64,000 bases of DNA, taken from Rhizophlyctis rosea (lineage: Eukaryota > Chytridiomycota > Chytridiomycetes > Rhizophlyctidales > Rhizophlyctidaceae). The notes beneath the pieces were generated by a model. The model saw only the letters and a list, made by a program, of their open reading frames with translations. It had not been told where the DNA came from and ran no database searches. Of this stretch, positions 10,037 through 20,358 are shown in pieces. The DNA is taken from the NCBI GenBank assembly GCA_027596075.1, contig JADGJC010000224.1:1-64000 (forward strand). The letters run 5' to 3'. The position numbers and the translations under genes were made by a program. Position 1 is the stretch's first letter. Each line of letters begins with the position of its first letter.

Positions 10037-10582
10037 ATGGTAAGTGACGTGCTGATGAAGCTACGCGAACTTGATTGTTGACAAGGCTCCGTTCGTGTTA
10101 GTCGCTCTGGGACGCACCAACGGCTTCTCAATATGTACCTCCCGTGTCTCCCTCCAACTTCGTCCTTTTGACCGTTGCCCTCCTTACCGCCGCTTTCATG
10201 TTCGGATCGATGTTCCTCATGTATGTCTTTTTCGATGAATCTTTGCCTCCTGAAACGTCGATGATGTTTCACTGTCAACTGGGACTATGCCTTCAACGCA
10301 ATTCAGCTGCTGCCCCAACGTATCAGAGCAAGACTCACCTCTAAAATCTTACGAATTTGATGCACACAGCCAACAAGTAAACTCCACCAAGTACTCCCGC
10401 AATCCTGTACAAGAGTTCATTCTTGCACTACCTGCGTCGGTTTTGGGAGGTATGTTGGTGACTGATTTTGAGGTTGTCAAGTGCACCAGCATCAGGCATA
10501 GTACTTACGATATGGTGTGCCGTCTTTACCGAAAGGTTTTGGTGTTGTTTTTCTGTTCCTCGTGTCCGGCATTCAGCTATAG
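10037..10582 (+). CDS. OST5: Oligosaccharyltransferase subunit OST5 / TMEM258
   Basis: Four exons (10037-10039, 10102-10220, 10370-10449, 10536-10582) encode 82 residues, the usual size of this small ER protein. The family pattern is plain: YVPPVSPSNFVLLTV at the N-terminus and first membrane helix, a loop NSTKYSRNPVQEFILAL, and a second helix ending GFGVVFLFLVSGIQL. OST5/TMEM258 is a two-helix subunit of the oligosaccharyltransferase that transfers glycans to Asn in the ER lumen. The first exon contains only the ATG; the intron starts immediately after it (gtaagt). All phases agree. Between exons 2 and 3 the frame is kept by a split Ile codon. Confidence 0.87.
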
Positions 10583-11178
10583 CACACTCTTCGGATAACG
10601 TCTTTAATACCCTTTACATCTTTGCATATGTGCACACAATAAACCTGCGCCAACCATTTGACAATCCGCAACTTCGCATTATCGGACACATTGGGCGATG
10701 ATCGTTGGTCGTAAAACCTTCTCCATAGTCTCCTTTGGAACATATGTCCACCACCACATGGGAGACCGGAGTTGGATCTCAGAAGTTGATGAACATGGCG
10801 ACCTTAAGCGACTTCAGTAGTGGATTGGAATTCAGCTCTTACACCCTTCCCCACCCACACTTCGAGTCTGTGTGCCCTTCAGACCAGTGAACGAAGAGGT
10901 AAGATTGTTGCACGAGGCACATGCCACTCCGCCACAAAGATGAAAGTATCTTCGCTTTGCTGGTCGGTGAAATCACACAAACCCAGCTGGTATCTTTGAA
11001 CTATATTAACAAACAGAAACTATATGACAAAAACGGAAACGCACATAGAGGCACTGCACCACGTACAAAAGAAAACTACATGAAGGAGAAGAGTCCTTGC
11101 ACACGAGCCTATGTTTCAAGCATAGAAAAACCCTCCCAAGCCCCACTATCAAGTGACCTGTCCATCTATTCAGACCTG
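10583..11178. other. Convergent intergenic region
   Basis: 3' flanks of OST5 and the TMEM198-like gene. ORFs that run into the latter's antisense strand are not supported. Confidence 0.45.
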
Positions 11179-12166
11179 TTACCAAGCAAACTTCGAGGTA
11201 GTCCCAACCCTGCGCCCACGCCAGTGACGATCACGGTGGGAGTGGGCGAGGCCCCTGTTCATGTAGAATTGTACAACGATGCCGATAAGAGAGAGGACGG
11301 CAAAGGCAACGATGAATCCGATAATTTGGGGAGTAAGGCTCAAGCTGTTGGCGCGGTTGGTAAGGACGTAGTAGCTTTCCAAGTTGAACCCAGTGCGGGT
11401 GAATTCGTCAACTCCGAAGAGCAACCTATGGTGGTGAAAGGTGTAAGTTCATCAATAATGGCACCTCCTGAGAAGGATATACGAAGAAACAGCAAACAAT
11501 CCATCAACACTCACAAGTAAGCGCCAATCACAGAGGTAGCGATGATCAAGACCGGAGTCTCGAACATGAAGATCAAAACGATGGCAACAAGGACCATAGC
11601 GACGATGAAAATAATTCTGCCCGTCTCGCTCTTGATCAAGCCCCCGTCGCGCATGCCGAGAATCCAGCTCGCCAGAGCGAAGCCCGCCAAACCACCAATG
11701 AAAGCAACACCCAACTGCCACAAGCAAAGGCCCAGGAACAGACCAATGATTCCGATGGCTAGGGAACCAGCGAGCAGGACGGTATCAGCGTTGTCGTAAC
11801 CATCTTCAGGTTGGAGTGCAACGAGGATGATGTATCCGATGATGGAGAAGAAGACGAAACCGGCTACTGCTGATATGATGGGGAAGAGACGGAGACCGAA
11901 GAGGAGGAAGAAGAGACCGACGACGAGGCAGATGACACCGAGGATTATGCCTTGAGTAGTGAGGGGACCTGACGATGTGGCTGTTTGCAATTGATGTCAA
12001 TAACTTGTGTAACGCCAGTACCCCATTAGAGCACGGAATGGAGAAACTTACAAGTAATCCCATTGTCAATGCTGCTATCAACCGGTGCTCCTGCTACAAA
12101 GCCCAATGCGAAAAGGAGGATTTGGGCAAGAGTCGCAAACCACGACGGGAAAGATTGTTTGTACAT
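11179..12166 (-). CDS. TMEM198-like multipass membrane protein (DUF4203)
   Basis: Three exons (12052-12166, 11515-11980, 11179-11425) give 275 residues in phase. Residues 1-27 form a signal peptide (ATLAQILLFALGFVAGA). The body holds about seven hydrophobic helices rich in Gly: IILGVICLVVGLFFLLFG, FPIISAVAGFVFFSIIGYI, VLLAGSLAIGIIGLFLGL, LGVAFIGGLAGFALASWIL, IIFIVAMVLVAIVLIFMF and so on, then a last helix IIGFIVAFAVLSLIGIVVQF before a basic tail. This fits the DUF4203/TMEM198 family, membrane proteins tied to Wnt signalling in animals but of unknown role in fungi. Introns are 71 and 89 bp. The ATG at 12166 directly starts the signal peptide. Confidence 0.75.
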
Positions 12167-12998
12167 TTTCCGTTTCGTTTGAAATGAGGTTTTGTTAAAC
12201 TTGGGAGTTGCAAGGGCAATGGGAGAAGGCCCGTAGACACAAGGTATATCTGATGGTTGGTTATATGAGGTGCGAGGCGACTTGTGGGTATGTGAAGGTC
12301 AAGGGGGGTTCAAAGCACGTCTCCACCGTATTTATTTATTTTTGGGACCCCTTAGATATGAAGACGGCTGCAAAGCGCCATGATCTGCATTGCGCAACTG
12401 GTGGACAGCCAAACCAACGTCAGCAACACAGAACAATCCTCGCGTGCATGCATTTGCGTCCGCCTGATGACGTCGTTGCTGTCAGCAGGCGCGGTTACAT
12501 TTTGAGGCTGGTCCTAGCTTGTACGACCTTTTGAGTCATTGCCCGCGCGCGTCCAAGGGTTTTGACAATGGGGAATGACATTTCGGAGCAAACATAGTTT
12601 TTGGATTGGATCGTATCGGGATGTTTGATTTGTTGGTCGTTGCATGTGTTTATTTTCGGAAACGTCGTGCTGGCGACTTCTGTCAAGTTGGCAGTTTTTC
12701 GTCACCCAAAGGGCGGGCTTTCGGATCTATACTGGTCATCATGCCACTGATGGGGCCAACTCGTAAAGTCGTCACTCCCGTCCGAACGGGCGGACAACCC
12801 GCGTGCAGGTCGTCCACGCCATTTCAGCCAGAAACCATCTGGGCTTGAGCATCCAAGAAAGTGGGCAAAAGCTTTTCTAAGAACAGCAAGTCTACATCAT
12901 TCGCCTCCACTCAAACATCCATGATGATCCTATTTCAAATATAAGTATGATGCGACACCCGTATATTTGCTTGGCTTCGCCCAAATTCCAGCCTACTA
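12167..12998. other. Intergenic region
   Basis: 832 bp upstream of the TMEM198-like gene and downstream of SAXO. I see no gene, tRNA or long repeat. Confidence 0.5.
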
Positions 12999-14733
12999 TC
13001 AAGCTCCAACATGCATAGTCCTCTCCTTCCCACTCCACTCGGGCTTCAAGTAAATATGCCCATCCCTGTCCCGCATTCTCTTGTCATCCGCCCAATCCGC
13101 CGCGGGGCAGTGATTTCTCTCTTTTGGAGTGTAAAGGGCGCGGGAGGTCGAAACAAAATCTCTGTCGTCCCCGTGAGCAACATACCGCGTACGTGGAGCG
13201 TAGTTGGGAGCTCTTTCAGCACCAGATGGAGCGATGTATGCTGAGCGTGTGGTGGAGATGCCTTCGAAGGGCAAGGATGGAGGTAGGTGGTGGGGTGGAG
13301 GTGGTGCTGGTGGAGTCGGGTGTGTGGGGAGATAGGTGGTTTTATCTAGGAAGCATGACGTTGGATTGAGACTGCCGTTAGGCAATCTCCAGTACATCAG
13401 GACCATCAAAAAAAAGTACATACATGTTGTGTCAGCCTCCATCTTCTCATTTCTAGGTATCCAGGGCTCCCGTTTTCTCTGTTCTCTGGGACCCACGTTC
13501 CACTTCTGGTAGGCATCATGGGCGGTGGTTGAACCATCGAACCTGCCCGGTTCCGTATGAAGGTTTGTACGTGGAACAATGGGTTGCTTCGCGAACAAAT
13601 TCGCGCAAGAGGCGCAGATGATTCAGTTATCGACAACTCTCAATTGTACGTGATGGCACGAAAGAATGCACTTACTGCATGTGGAGCCGGGCCTGCATTG
13701 ACGTATGCGGACGATGCGGTTGATTTGAAGTCCCTGCAATTTGCAAGAGTTGTTAGCAAACAGAATTGAGATCCAACAATGGCATTCCACATCTTTTCTG
13801 CGTGCCCGACCTGTCGTCTGCTGGTGAAATGAATGGAGGCGGCTGCCGTTCCGTTCGCGGTTGTACCTGCCAAGATCTATAATCGTCTGATTGTGTCGTA
13901 TGCCCTTCAAACTTTGTTTCTGGCTGGAGTAGATCACAGCATGTTAGTCGTGGTGCAATGCAACTTAATGAAGCCGCACATCCTAACGTACCCTCACCCA
14001 CTCCCCAGCCCTGATTCTCCTTCCTCCTTCTCCCACACTCGCGTATTTCTGATAACTATCCTTCATTGTTGTGTGATCTTCAAATTTGCCTCCTCCACCC
14101 GCCCATTTCTGCGGCTCCCGACGGGGAGGTGGGGCCACGCCTGGCCATGCTGGGTAGGAGAGCTTTTGCGTTGTTTGAGACTCGAAAGTTGTGTTGGTTG
14201 GTACGTATGGAGTGCGGTGGGGCTGTAGGCAATTTTGAAAGTAATGTTAAAGGGATGATGCAACATCGGCATGTGGATACCAGAATTTACTCTTCGCATT
14301 GTACTACCTGCGGAGGAGCTGGGACGGGATGCGAGTGGTATTGATCACGCCTGCATCAGTGGAATCTCAGCTTGCAATCTCACACTAGAGGGTTTCAAAA
14401 AGGGTGCACCATGAAACTTACGTCTCAGTCGACCCATTGAATCCTCCAGATGACAGACCGAGGTTTCCTGCGGCAGGTCTCCCACGTTCCCTTGGGCCAA
14501 CAGCGTACTTTGGGTAATCATCATGATACACTGCATGAGAGTATTTAAGCATATTCAGCTGAAAACTGGAAAATTTGCCAACCCCACTGACCAAAATCAA
14601 GACTGGACAATCACCACCTACCTGAATGGCCATCTAAAGGCGCGTCAGATGTACTCCGCGGTTGACATATTTTGTGCCTGCCGCATTCACATACTGAACA
14701 AATGCAGTTCTCCCCCGCTTTGTGAGAAGCCAT
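12999..14733 (-). CDS. SAXO-type axonemal microtubule stabiliser
   Basis: Eight exons (14622-14733, 14422-14530, 14308-14350, 13992-14222, 13811-13923, 13676-13733, 13424-13586, 12999-13345) close to 391 residues. The N-terminus has the Cys cluster of the SAXO/FAM154 family (CICSVCECGRHKIC). It is followed by repeated Mn-type modules built on F-[ED]-G-x-[ST]-T-x-x-x-x-[YD]: FNGSTETRDQY, FESQTTQKLSY, FEDHTTMKDSY, FEGHTTQSDDY, FKSTASSAY, FDGSTTAHDAY, FEGISTTRSAY and FVSTSRALY. These modules bind and stabilise microtubules and sit inside axonemal doublets of cilia and flagella. A Pro-rich linker lies near residue 280. The gene implies a flagellated zoospore. The seventh intron (13346-13423) is 78 bp, stop-free and in frame, so it can be missed by ORF-based prediction. 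Confidence 0.88.
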
Positions 14734-15234
14734 TTGGATTGGCTTCGCTACCAATCAATATCGGTTCAATGTTTATTATTCGTCTATTGTCTATAACATC
14801 TGCAGCCGTTTACACCGCGTTTGTGAGAGGGTAGCCGGTTACAAAGTCCGTTTCAGTGCGTTTGGGAGCCGATCACTACTTTCTGGCCGTTATATGGTTG
14901 CTGAACTCAACCACGAAGGCAGTTATAAATGTTGAAAATCTTTCTCCCAGTGATTGTGCTCGCGCGCTTTCTGTTTGTTTTCGATGACGATGAGCTGAAG
15001 GGAACAATGTCAAAATGTTTCTGGAGGATGGAATGGAACATTGGACCCGCGCGATCAGTATTCAAATGGTAAGGGTCCTGCAATGGTGGCACAGTCACGT
15101 CTGCTCAGTTGGCATATCGCAGCACACACCAACAACAAAATACGAAAAATCGGATGTGATTATCCCAAAGTTTGTTGAAGCTATTTCATCTTATTCCTTG
15201 ATGTTTGATGCGACCAGCACACCAAGTAACATCA
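14734..15234. other. Intergenic region
   Basis: 501 bp between the SAXO start and the 3' end of the protease gene. No gene or repeat noticed. Confidence 0.5.
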
Positions 15235-17049
15235 TTAAGGCCTGCTCCATACAACTGTCCCCGCAGAGTTTGAAACAGTGAGCTTTCCAGTATCTTGAAG
15301 AACCATCCTGTATGTGCCGGTAGCAGTTGTTGACACATCCAAGGTTGATTGGTAGGTAACTTTCTTGGTGGAGTCGGTGATGGTGAAGGTGCCGGTGTTG
15401 GAAAGTGTCAGCGTGAAAGGTGCCGTTCCCGACGACGTCTTGCTTGTCGCCCAAAGAGTATCAGCAGTTTGTGGTTTCACGGAGAGGATACCGTCGGACT
15501 GTCAATGGTCGAGAGATTAACGTCAGTCGTTACGCATCATTGAACGAGAAAGGAGCGTCACGGTACTTACACCGAAAAGAACCCTGTACTTCAAGTTCAA
15601 ACTTCCCAACCCCTCTCCTGACGTCAGTGTCTTGTTCTGTGTTGAGTCAAGCTCCCGCCGTCCTCCGATTGGCAACACGAGCCCATCGTTCTCACACCCG
15701 CACATATTGATCCCCCTTTGAACCCTCACGTATCCATTCTCACCGAAATTCGGGCCCCAGGAGTTCTTGAAACGCCAGTACTTCACTCCATTCTCTACAC
15801 CATACCCAGTGGCTAGCACTGCGTGGTTCGCGCTTTGAGTGCAGTTCGCGGGGGCAAAGATTCCGCCTGCGTACGATCCGAGCTGATCGATGTTCAGGTG
15901 AAAGTTTCCGGGTTGGATTTTGAGCGCTTCAACCATCTGGTCAGGGTTGTTGGCGGCACCGGCACTTCGGTAGGCGGTGACAACGATGCTGCCGTCAGAT
16001 TTTGGGGTTTTCTTGCAAGTCAAAGTCTGGTTCCATTCACCAACCCATGGATAATCGGAGAGGGGATCGAGAGCAACAGAGCTTTGGGTGAGCCATGTGT
16101 ATCCAGTTTGGTAGTCAGAGTAGTTTTGGCAACCCCCATTGCCTGGAGCAGGATTACAGTCTATCATCTGTTGTGGCGACTAGGAGTGCACAGGCATGAG
16201 ATTACGATCCATGTAATCCTGAAGATGATAATCATCACTTACCAAATCCACCAGTGCTCCGCCAGAAATGGCAGTCAAACTTTCGACTGTTGCAACAGTG
16301 GCGAAAGCAACACATGAATTACATGGCCCTTGGTCTTTAACGGAGGTGACTTGTCCATCCATGGTAAGTTGCTATATGGGGACGGATAGATAAGTCATAT
16401 GAAAGTATTTGAAATCCGGAGACAAACGCAACACATACCCAATCCATTGCTAAGGTCGAAGTATCCCAGGAAGGTGCAGTTGTTGACTGACGGCGACGCC
16501 GGCGAGACACATCATGACTTGAAAGAGTATGGTAAGGATGCGGTGATTGGTTTGTTACGTATGCCGCGAATTCTTGATCTATTTGTAAACAAATATGTAA
16601 ACAAACAACTTCAAAGCCGCCAAGAAAAGTACCATCTGCTAACCCGTCAAATCTGAAAAGTCATTTAGCCCTTGGAACCATGTCTCTTGACCGGCCATAT
16701 AAGCGTTATTGTGAACCGCAATGGCTTGCACCCTTCCGTAGAATGTTCCCATTCGGGAGCTCCGCTCAGTGGTGTCCTTGTACTGCCGGTCGTAATCGCC
16801 GCTCCATTCTTCAAAGAGCTGGTGACACCAAAAATCAGCACCACATTGCAATCTCCCAACGGATTCCAGGACTCTTACATCAGTAATGGCTATCGATTCG
16901 GCATCTCCGGATGGTTGCAAGAGGACAACTTCTGTTGCGTTGCTGCCGCTCAAAAGGATTGGCTTATATGGCACTTGATGAGTGGCGGTGGGAGCAGATA
17001 CGACATGTTTCAGCAAGGTCGCAAGGATGAAGTAGTAACTTGGTTGCAT
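15235..17049 (-). CDS. Secreted papain-family protease with C-terminal bulb-type lectin domain
   Basis: Six exons (16644-17049, a 20-bp exon 16559-16578, 16439-16486, 16243-16371, 15571-16179, 15235-15498) give 491 residues in phase. Order: signal peptide ([15 protein letters not shown]), I29 inhibitor prodomain about 75-142 ([30 protein letters not shown]), C1 papain domain from the DW at 157-158, and a C-terminal domain about 405-491. Catalytic residues are present: Gln172, Cys178 in [11 protein letters not shown], His320 in [10 protein letters not shown], Asn340 in [13 protein letters not shown]. The tail ([34 protein letters not shown]) has the three-strand pattern of a mannose-binding bulb-type lectin. 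The enzyme is probably secreted or vacuolar and autoactivated at low pH; the lectin may tether it to glycans. Confidence 0.85.
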
Positions 17050-17232
17050 GATGCGGTACAGGTTGACAAAACCAAGTTGCAGGACGCTTGCTTACGCTGC
17101 TTGAAGGGCTGGTGTTCCGTGACACCCACCTATATGTAAACTGGTTGGGAGGGTTTCGTCATTCCACTGTTCTGCTACCCCACATTCATTTTTTGGCTGG
17201 GTCCCTTGTCGATGAAGGCTTGTGTCATGGTA
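17050..17232. other. Upstream region of the protease
   Basis: Short region before the protease start; no TATA box stands out. Confidence 0.3.
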
Positions 17233-17491
17233 TCAAGGGATGCTAAGGGGTATTGTGTGTTCAAAAGGTCCCGCGCCGCCTGCCGTTGCGGAAGAACCGT
17301 TGAACGCCTTCTGACAATCTGCCGCAGAACCGCAGGAGAGTGCCGCGCCGAGGAAGTTAGAAAACATCTTGGGGAATCAACCACCCCCACTCTACTCAAA
17401 TGAAGTCTGAAGGGTCCTCCTCGTATCAAACCTCACAGGGTGTGGCACCATGGCGCAGTGTGTCTTGAGTAAGGTTGGTGTAACCACCCAT
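17233..17491 (-). CDS. Candidate small two-exon gene
   Basis: A weak model: ATG at 17491 behind a TATA-like GATAAATAGG (about 17540), 20 codons ending PCE, a 64-bp intron starting GTTTGA and ending CCCCAAG, then 44 codons (MFSNFLGAALSCGSAADCQK...) to a TGA at 17233. The product would be 64 residues with four cysteines. Another frame of the same stretch (ending KGPSQKMNVG) is also open. I recognise neither; it could be non-coding. Confidence 0.2.
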
Positions 17492-17696
17492 TGTGGGAAG
17501 GAAGATCCAGTCGCGTGAGTAAGAGAAACCTATTTATCGACATGTGAGAAGCATGAGACACGCACGGATCTCCCCGGATGTCAGAGGAGGACGTATTATT
17601 CTTCACTTAATTCACAGAGTTATTTTCTTTATAAACTACATATAGTACATAGTCCAGCTATTGCAAACATACGCTCATAACTTTTTACTGTGTTAA

Positions 17697-19473
17697 CTAC
17701 CTATTTGCCGAGCGCGCTCTACTCCTTCGTACATTGCCTTTAGGCCCTCCAAACACGACGCCAATTTCCGGATCGCCTATGGGGGTATGGGTATAAGGCG
17801 AAGCTTGAGGAGGCGGTCCGGGTTGGAAGGGTGGTGGTCTGTCCCGCTCCCTCTCCTCTATTCGTTCCATTCTGGGATCCCCGCGACTAAATCCTCCACC
17901 ATGCGCGTTTCCTCCCATATGTACGAGTTCTACTACTGTGCTAGCATTGGAACTAATTCGTCCTCGTCCTCTTGAGCTAACCGGACTCATTTCGCCGCCA
18001 TCATATCCGTTGACGGGCGGTCGGTAGCCTCCATTGTAGTCGACCCCAGAGTATCCACCCCCAAACGAATTGGTGGGGCCGGTGTGCTTTGGAGAGTACC
18101 CTGAAGTGGAGAAGCCAGTGTGGCCATCGTATGTTGGACTGGAATAATTAGTAGGGCCGTCGGGTCGATACTTGGAAGTTGTTGTGACAATGGAGATTGG
18201 TAGTGGAGTATTGGACGACTCGTGGTGGCTGTCAGTGTATGGATTGAGGCTATTGCGGGGCATGACTGCTGGATCATTCAAATACAAGATGATTTTCATG
18301 ATGGAGGCATCGATGGCCAATATCTGCAAGTGGAACGTCGGAAATAAATACGCAAAATTGAGATGAACCGTCCAGAACCATTTGATGGTGAACGCTTACC
18401 AACGCAAACCCGCACTTTATTCCCAGAAAAGGCATCAGCAGGGGATTGTGAACATTACTCGTAACAGCCAAGCCGATCCCGACGAAGTCAACGACCAGCA
18501 AAATGAAGAAGCTGCTGCGAAACAAATGCTTGTGCGCCGCATTCCGAGCCGACATATCCTTCTCATTGCGAATTTGACTGACGACAATGTATAAAATCAG
18601 CGCGGTAAGGACAACTTCGGCGGCGCCGGTCACCGCAAACGCGGGCACATGCTGTTTCCATACGTCGTCGTTCATCAGAACTTGTTTCTCATGGCGATAG
18701 TGTCCAACCATTGCGAAGCGAAGACCGATGAACACGGCGAAGAAACACGCCTAGAGAGATTTGGACATAGGGTAGGCGTCAAGAAACTGAAATAAATTTA
18801 AGGACTCATGCATGAAGTACAACATACCATCAATCCACTAACGGCAAAAAATATTCTCCTTCCCAACAGGGCTTTCACTTTGATCAAATTTAATGCGACA
18901 ACTCCAAACTCCGAAATGATCCAACATGGTTCGGAGAAATAGCTGATGATCCAAACATCTTTTTTGTTCCGATAAAAGACCCACTATGATGTTGTACTTC
19001 AGTAAGGATGAACGACATGAGGGGCATGTTGGCCTCACCAGAATGATTTCGAACCCTTCTAGACAGTTTCCAATAAAGCCTGCGATGGCCATCAGCAGGA
19101 GAAGGTTCCCTAATATGGGTGTCAGTGACTCGCACATTCCTTTGATACAAATATTGAGGGCGCTTACAATAGGGTCCTGAGCCAAATCTTGCATACATGT
19201 ATGAAACTAATATGATCTGCAAAACAAACACCATTTGCTGATGGGTCATGTCAAATGTAAGCACTCAAATTGTGTGTGAACATCGAGGCTTCATTCTCGT
19301 ACCGTTCCGCCCGAACCGAGGAGATCAAGCAAGTCGGATATCACATCGCCAGCGTGTGGGTTAGCATTCCTCACATTCTTGCACCGAGCAGCTTCGCAGG
19401 GGTCTGTAAGGTTGTACACTGTTCCAGGTCCTACCGAAGACCACGGGAGAGCCTGCAACTCTGCTAATGACAT
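17697..19473 (-). CDS. Seven-transmembrane protein, family not recognised
   Basis: Six exons (19303-19473, 19168-19216, 19039-19109, 18828-18983, 18400-18750, 17697-18323) close to 474 residues. An extracellular-like N-terminus with two Cys (DPCEAARCK) precedes about seven hydrophobic helices: IILVSYMYARFG, LLLLMAIAGFIGNCL, VWIISYFSEPCWIISEFGVVAL, IFFAVSGLMACFFAVFIGLRF, FAVTGAAEVVLTALILYIVV, SSFFILLVVDFVGIGLAV and FLGIKCGFALILAIDASIMKIILYL. The last 190 residues are cytosolic and disordered, rich in Gly/Ser/Tyr/Pro. The layout suggests a receptor-like 7TM protein, but I see no DRY or NPxxY motif. Two GTAAACAA motifs lie at 19518-19545, just upstream of the ATG. Function unknown. Confidence 0.65.
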
Positions 19474-20358
19474 TGTACGGGGCGTGGGAAACGTGAACGA
19501 CCCGCGTGCGATGGGGAGTAAACAATTCGATGGTATGTAAACAAAGGACTTCCGACGCGTCCTTGGGAGCCTTGACTGAAGTTATCAGCAAAGAAGGACT
19601 GTCTGAGAACTCTCCACCCATCACCTTTGCAGACCAACAGGGCAATTTCCCCCTCCCTCCCATGATATGGCTTTTGGCAAGGCCCCCCCTACAACCTTTT
19701 ACAGCCAAAACGGTGTCTGATGTGTCTTGGAGGGAAGGATTCAGGTGGCGTCCGTTCCACGGCGCGTATTTCCCCTCCTCAAAGGGAGAGTTGCTCGGGT
19801 TTCTGCCGAAGTCAGGAGGTTTTGCATAAAAAGGGTTCAAAATTCAAATTGGGCGTTTTCGGAGCCAATAACTTTATAGTATTTATTTCCCTTTAGGGCA
19901 AGTGACATTGGTCGCCCCACAATGCAAAGGAGGAACGCGTCGCACAAGATGCCTTTGAGGGAACCTAAGCCACAGGCATCTTGCGAGGGGTCGCGTGAGG
20001 AAAAGAAGTCCGTTTTGTGTACAGGAGAGAATGTAGAATGTGTCTGAATGTCCTTGTAGGCGGCATGCAACCCCATGGTGCCTTCCATCCCTTTAGCGGT
20101 ATCAGTATATCTTGTACATTTCGCTACAAAGGCAAACACACACTGATGTGGCACGAAAGGCCACCACGCCTGGCACATTTGGTGGCATGGAGATGGAAGC
20201 CGGCGGTGTGAAGTTTTAAACTCGATCTCCTCACCACATCTTGGTGGAATTGGGTTAACAGTCTAATTACAAAATGTACTTACATCTTCATTACATATGA
20301 AAGCATGACCCAGGAACTACTCTATCTAAAAGTTACAGACCATCTACACATCAAAACT
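19474..20358. other. Intergenic region with two GTAAACAA motifs
   Basis: 885 bp between the PARG-like 3' end and the 7TM start. ORFs here lack ATG starts or family resemblance. Forkhead-type GTAAACAA motifs sit at 19518-19525 and 19537-19545. Confidence 0.45.

Noticed and set aside
17175..17429. 84-codon ORF with Arg-rich, mitochondrial-presequence-like start
   Set aside because: Begins at TTG with no ATG in a suitable place; competes with another frame of the same stretch.
19361..19840. 159-codon minus-strand ORF
   Set aside because: Begins at a TTG, overlaps the first exon of the 7TM gene in another frame, no resemblance.
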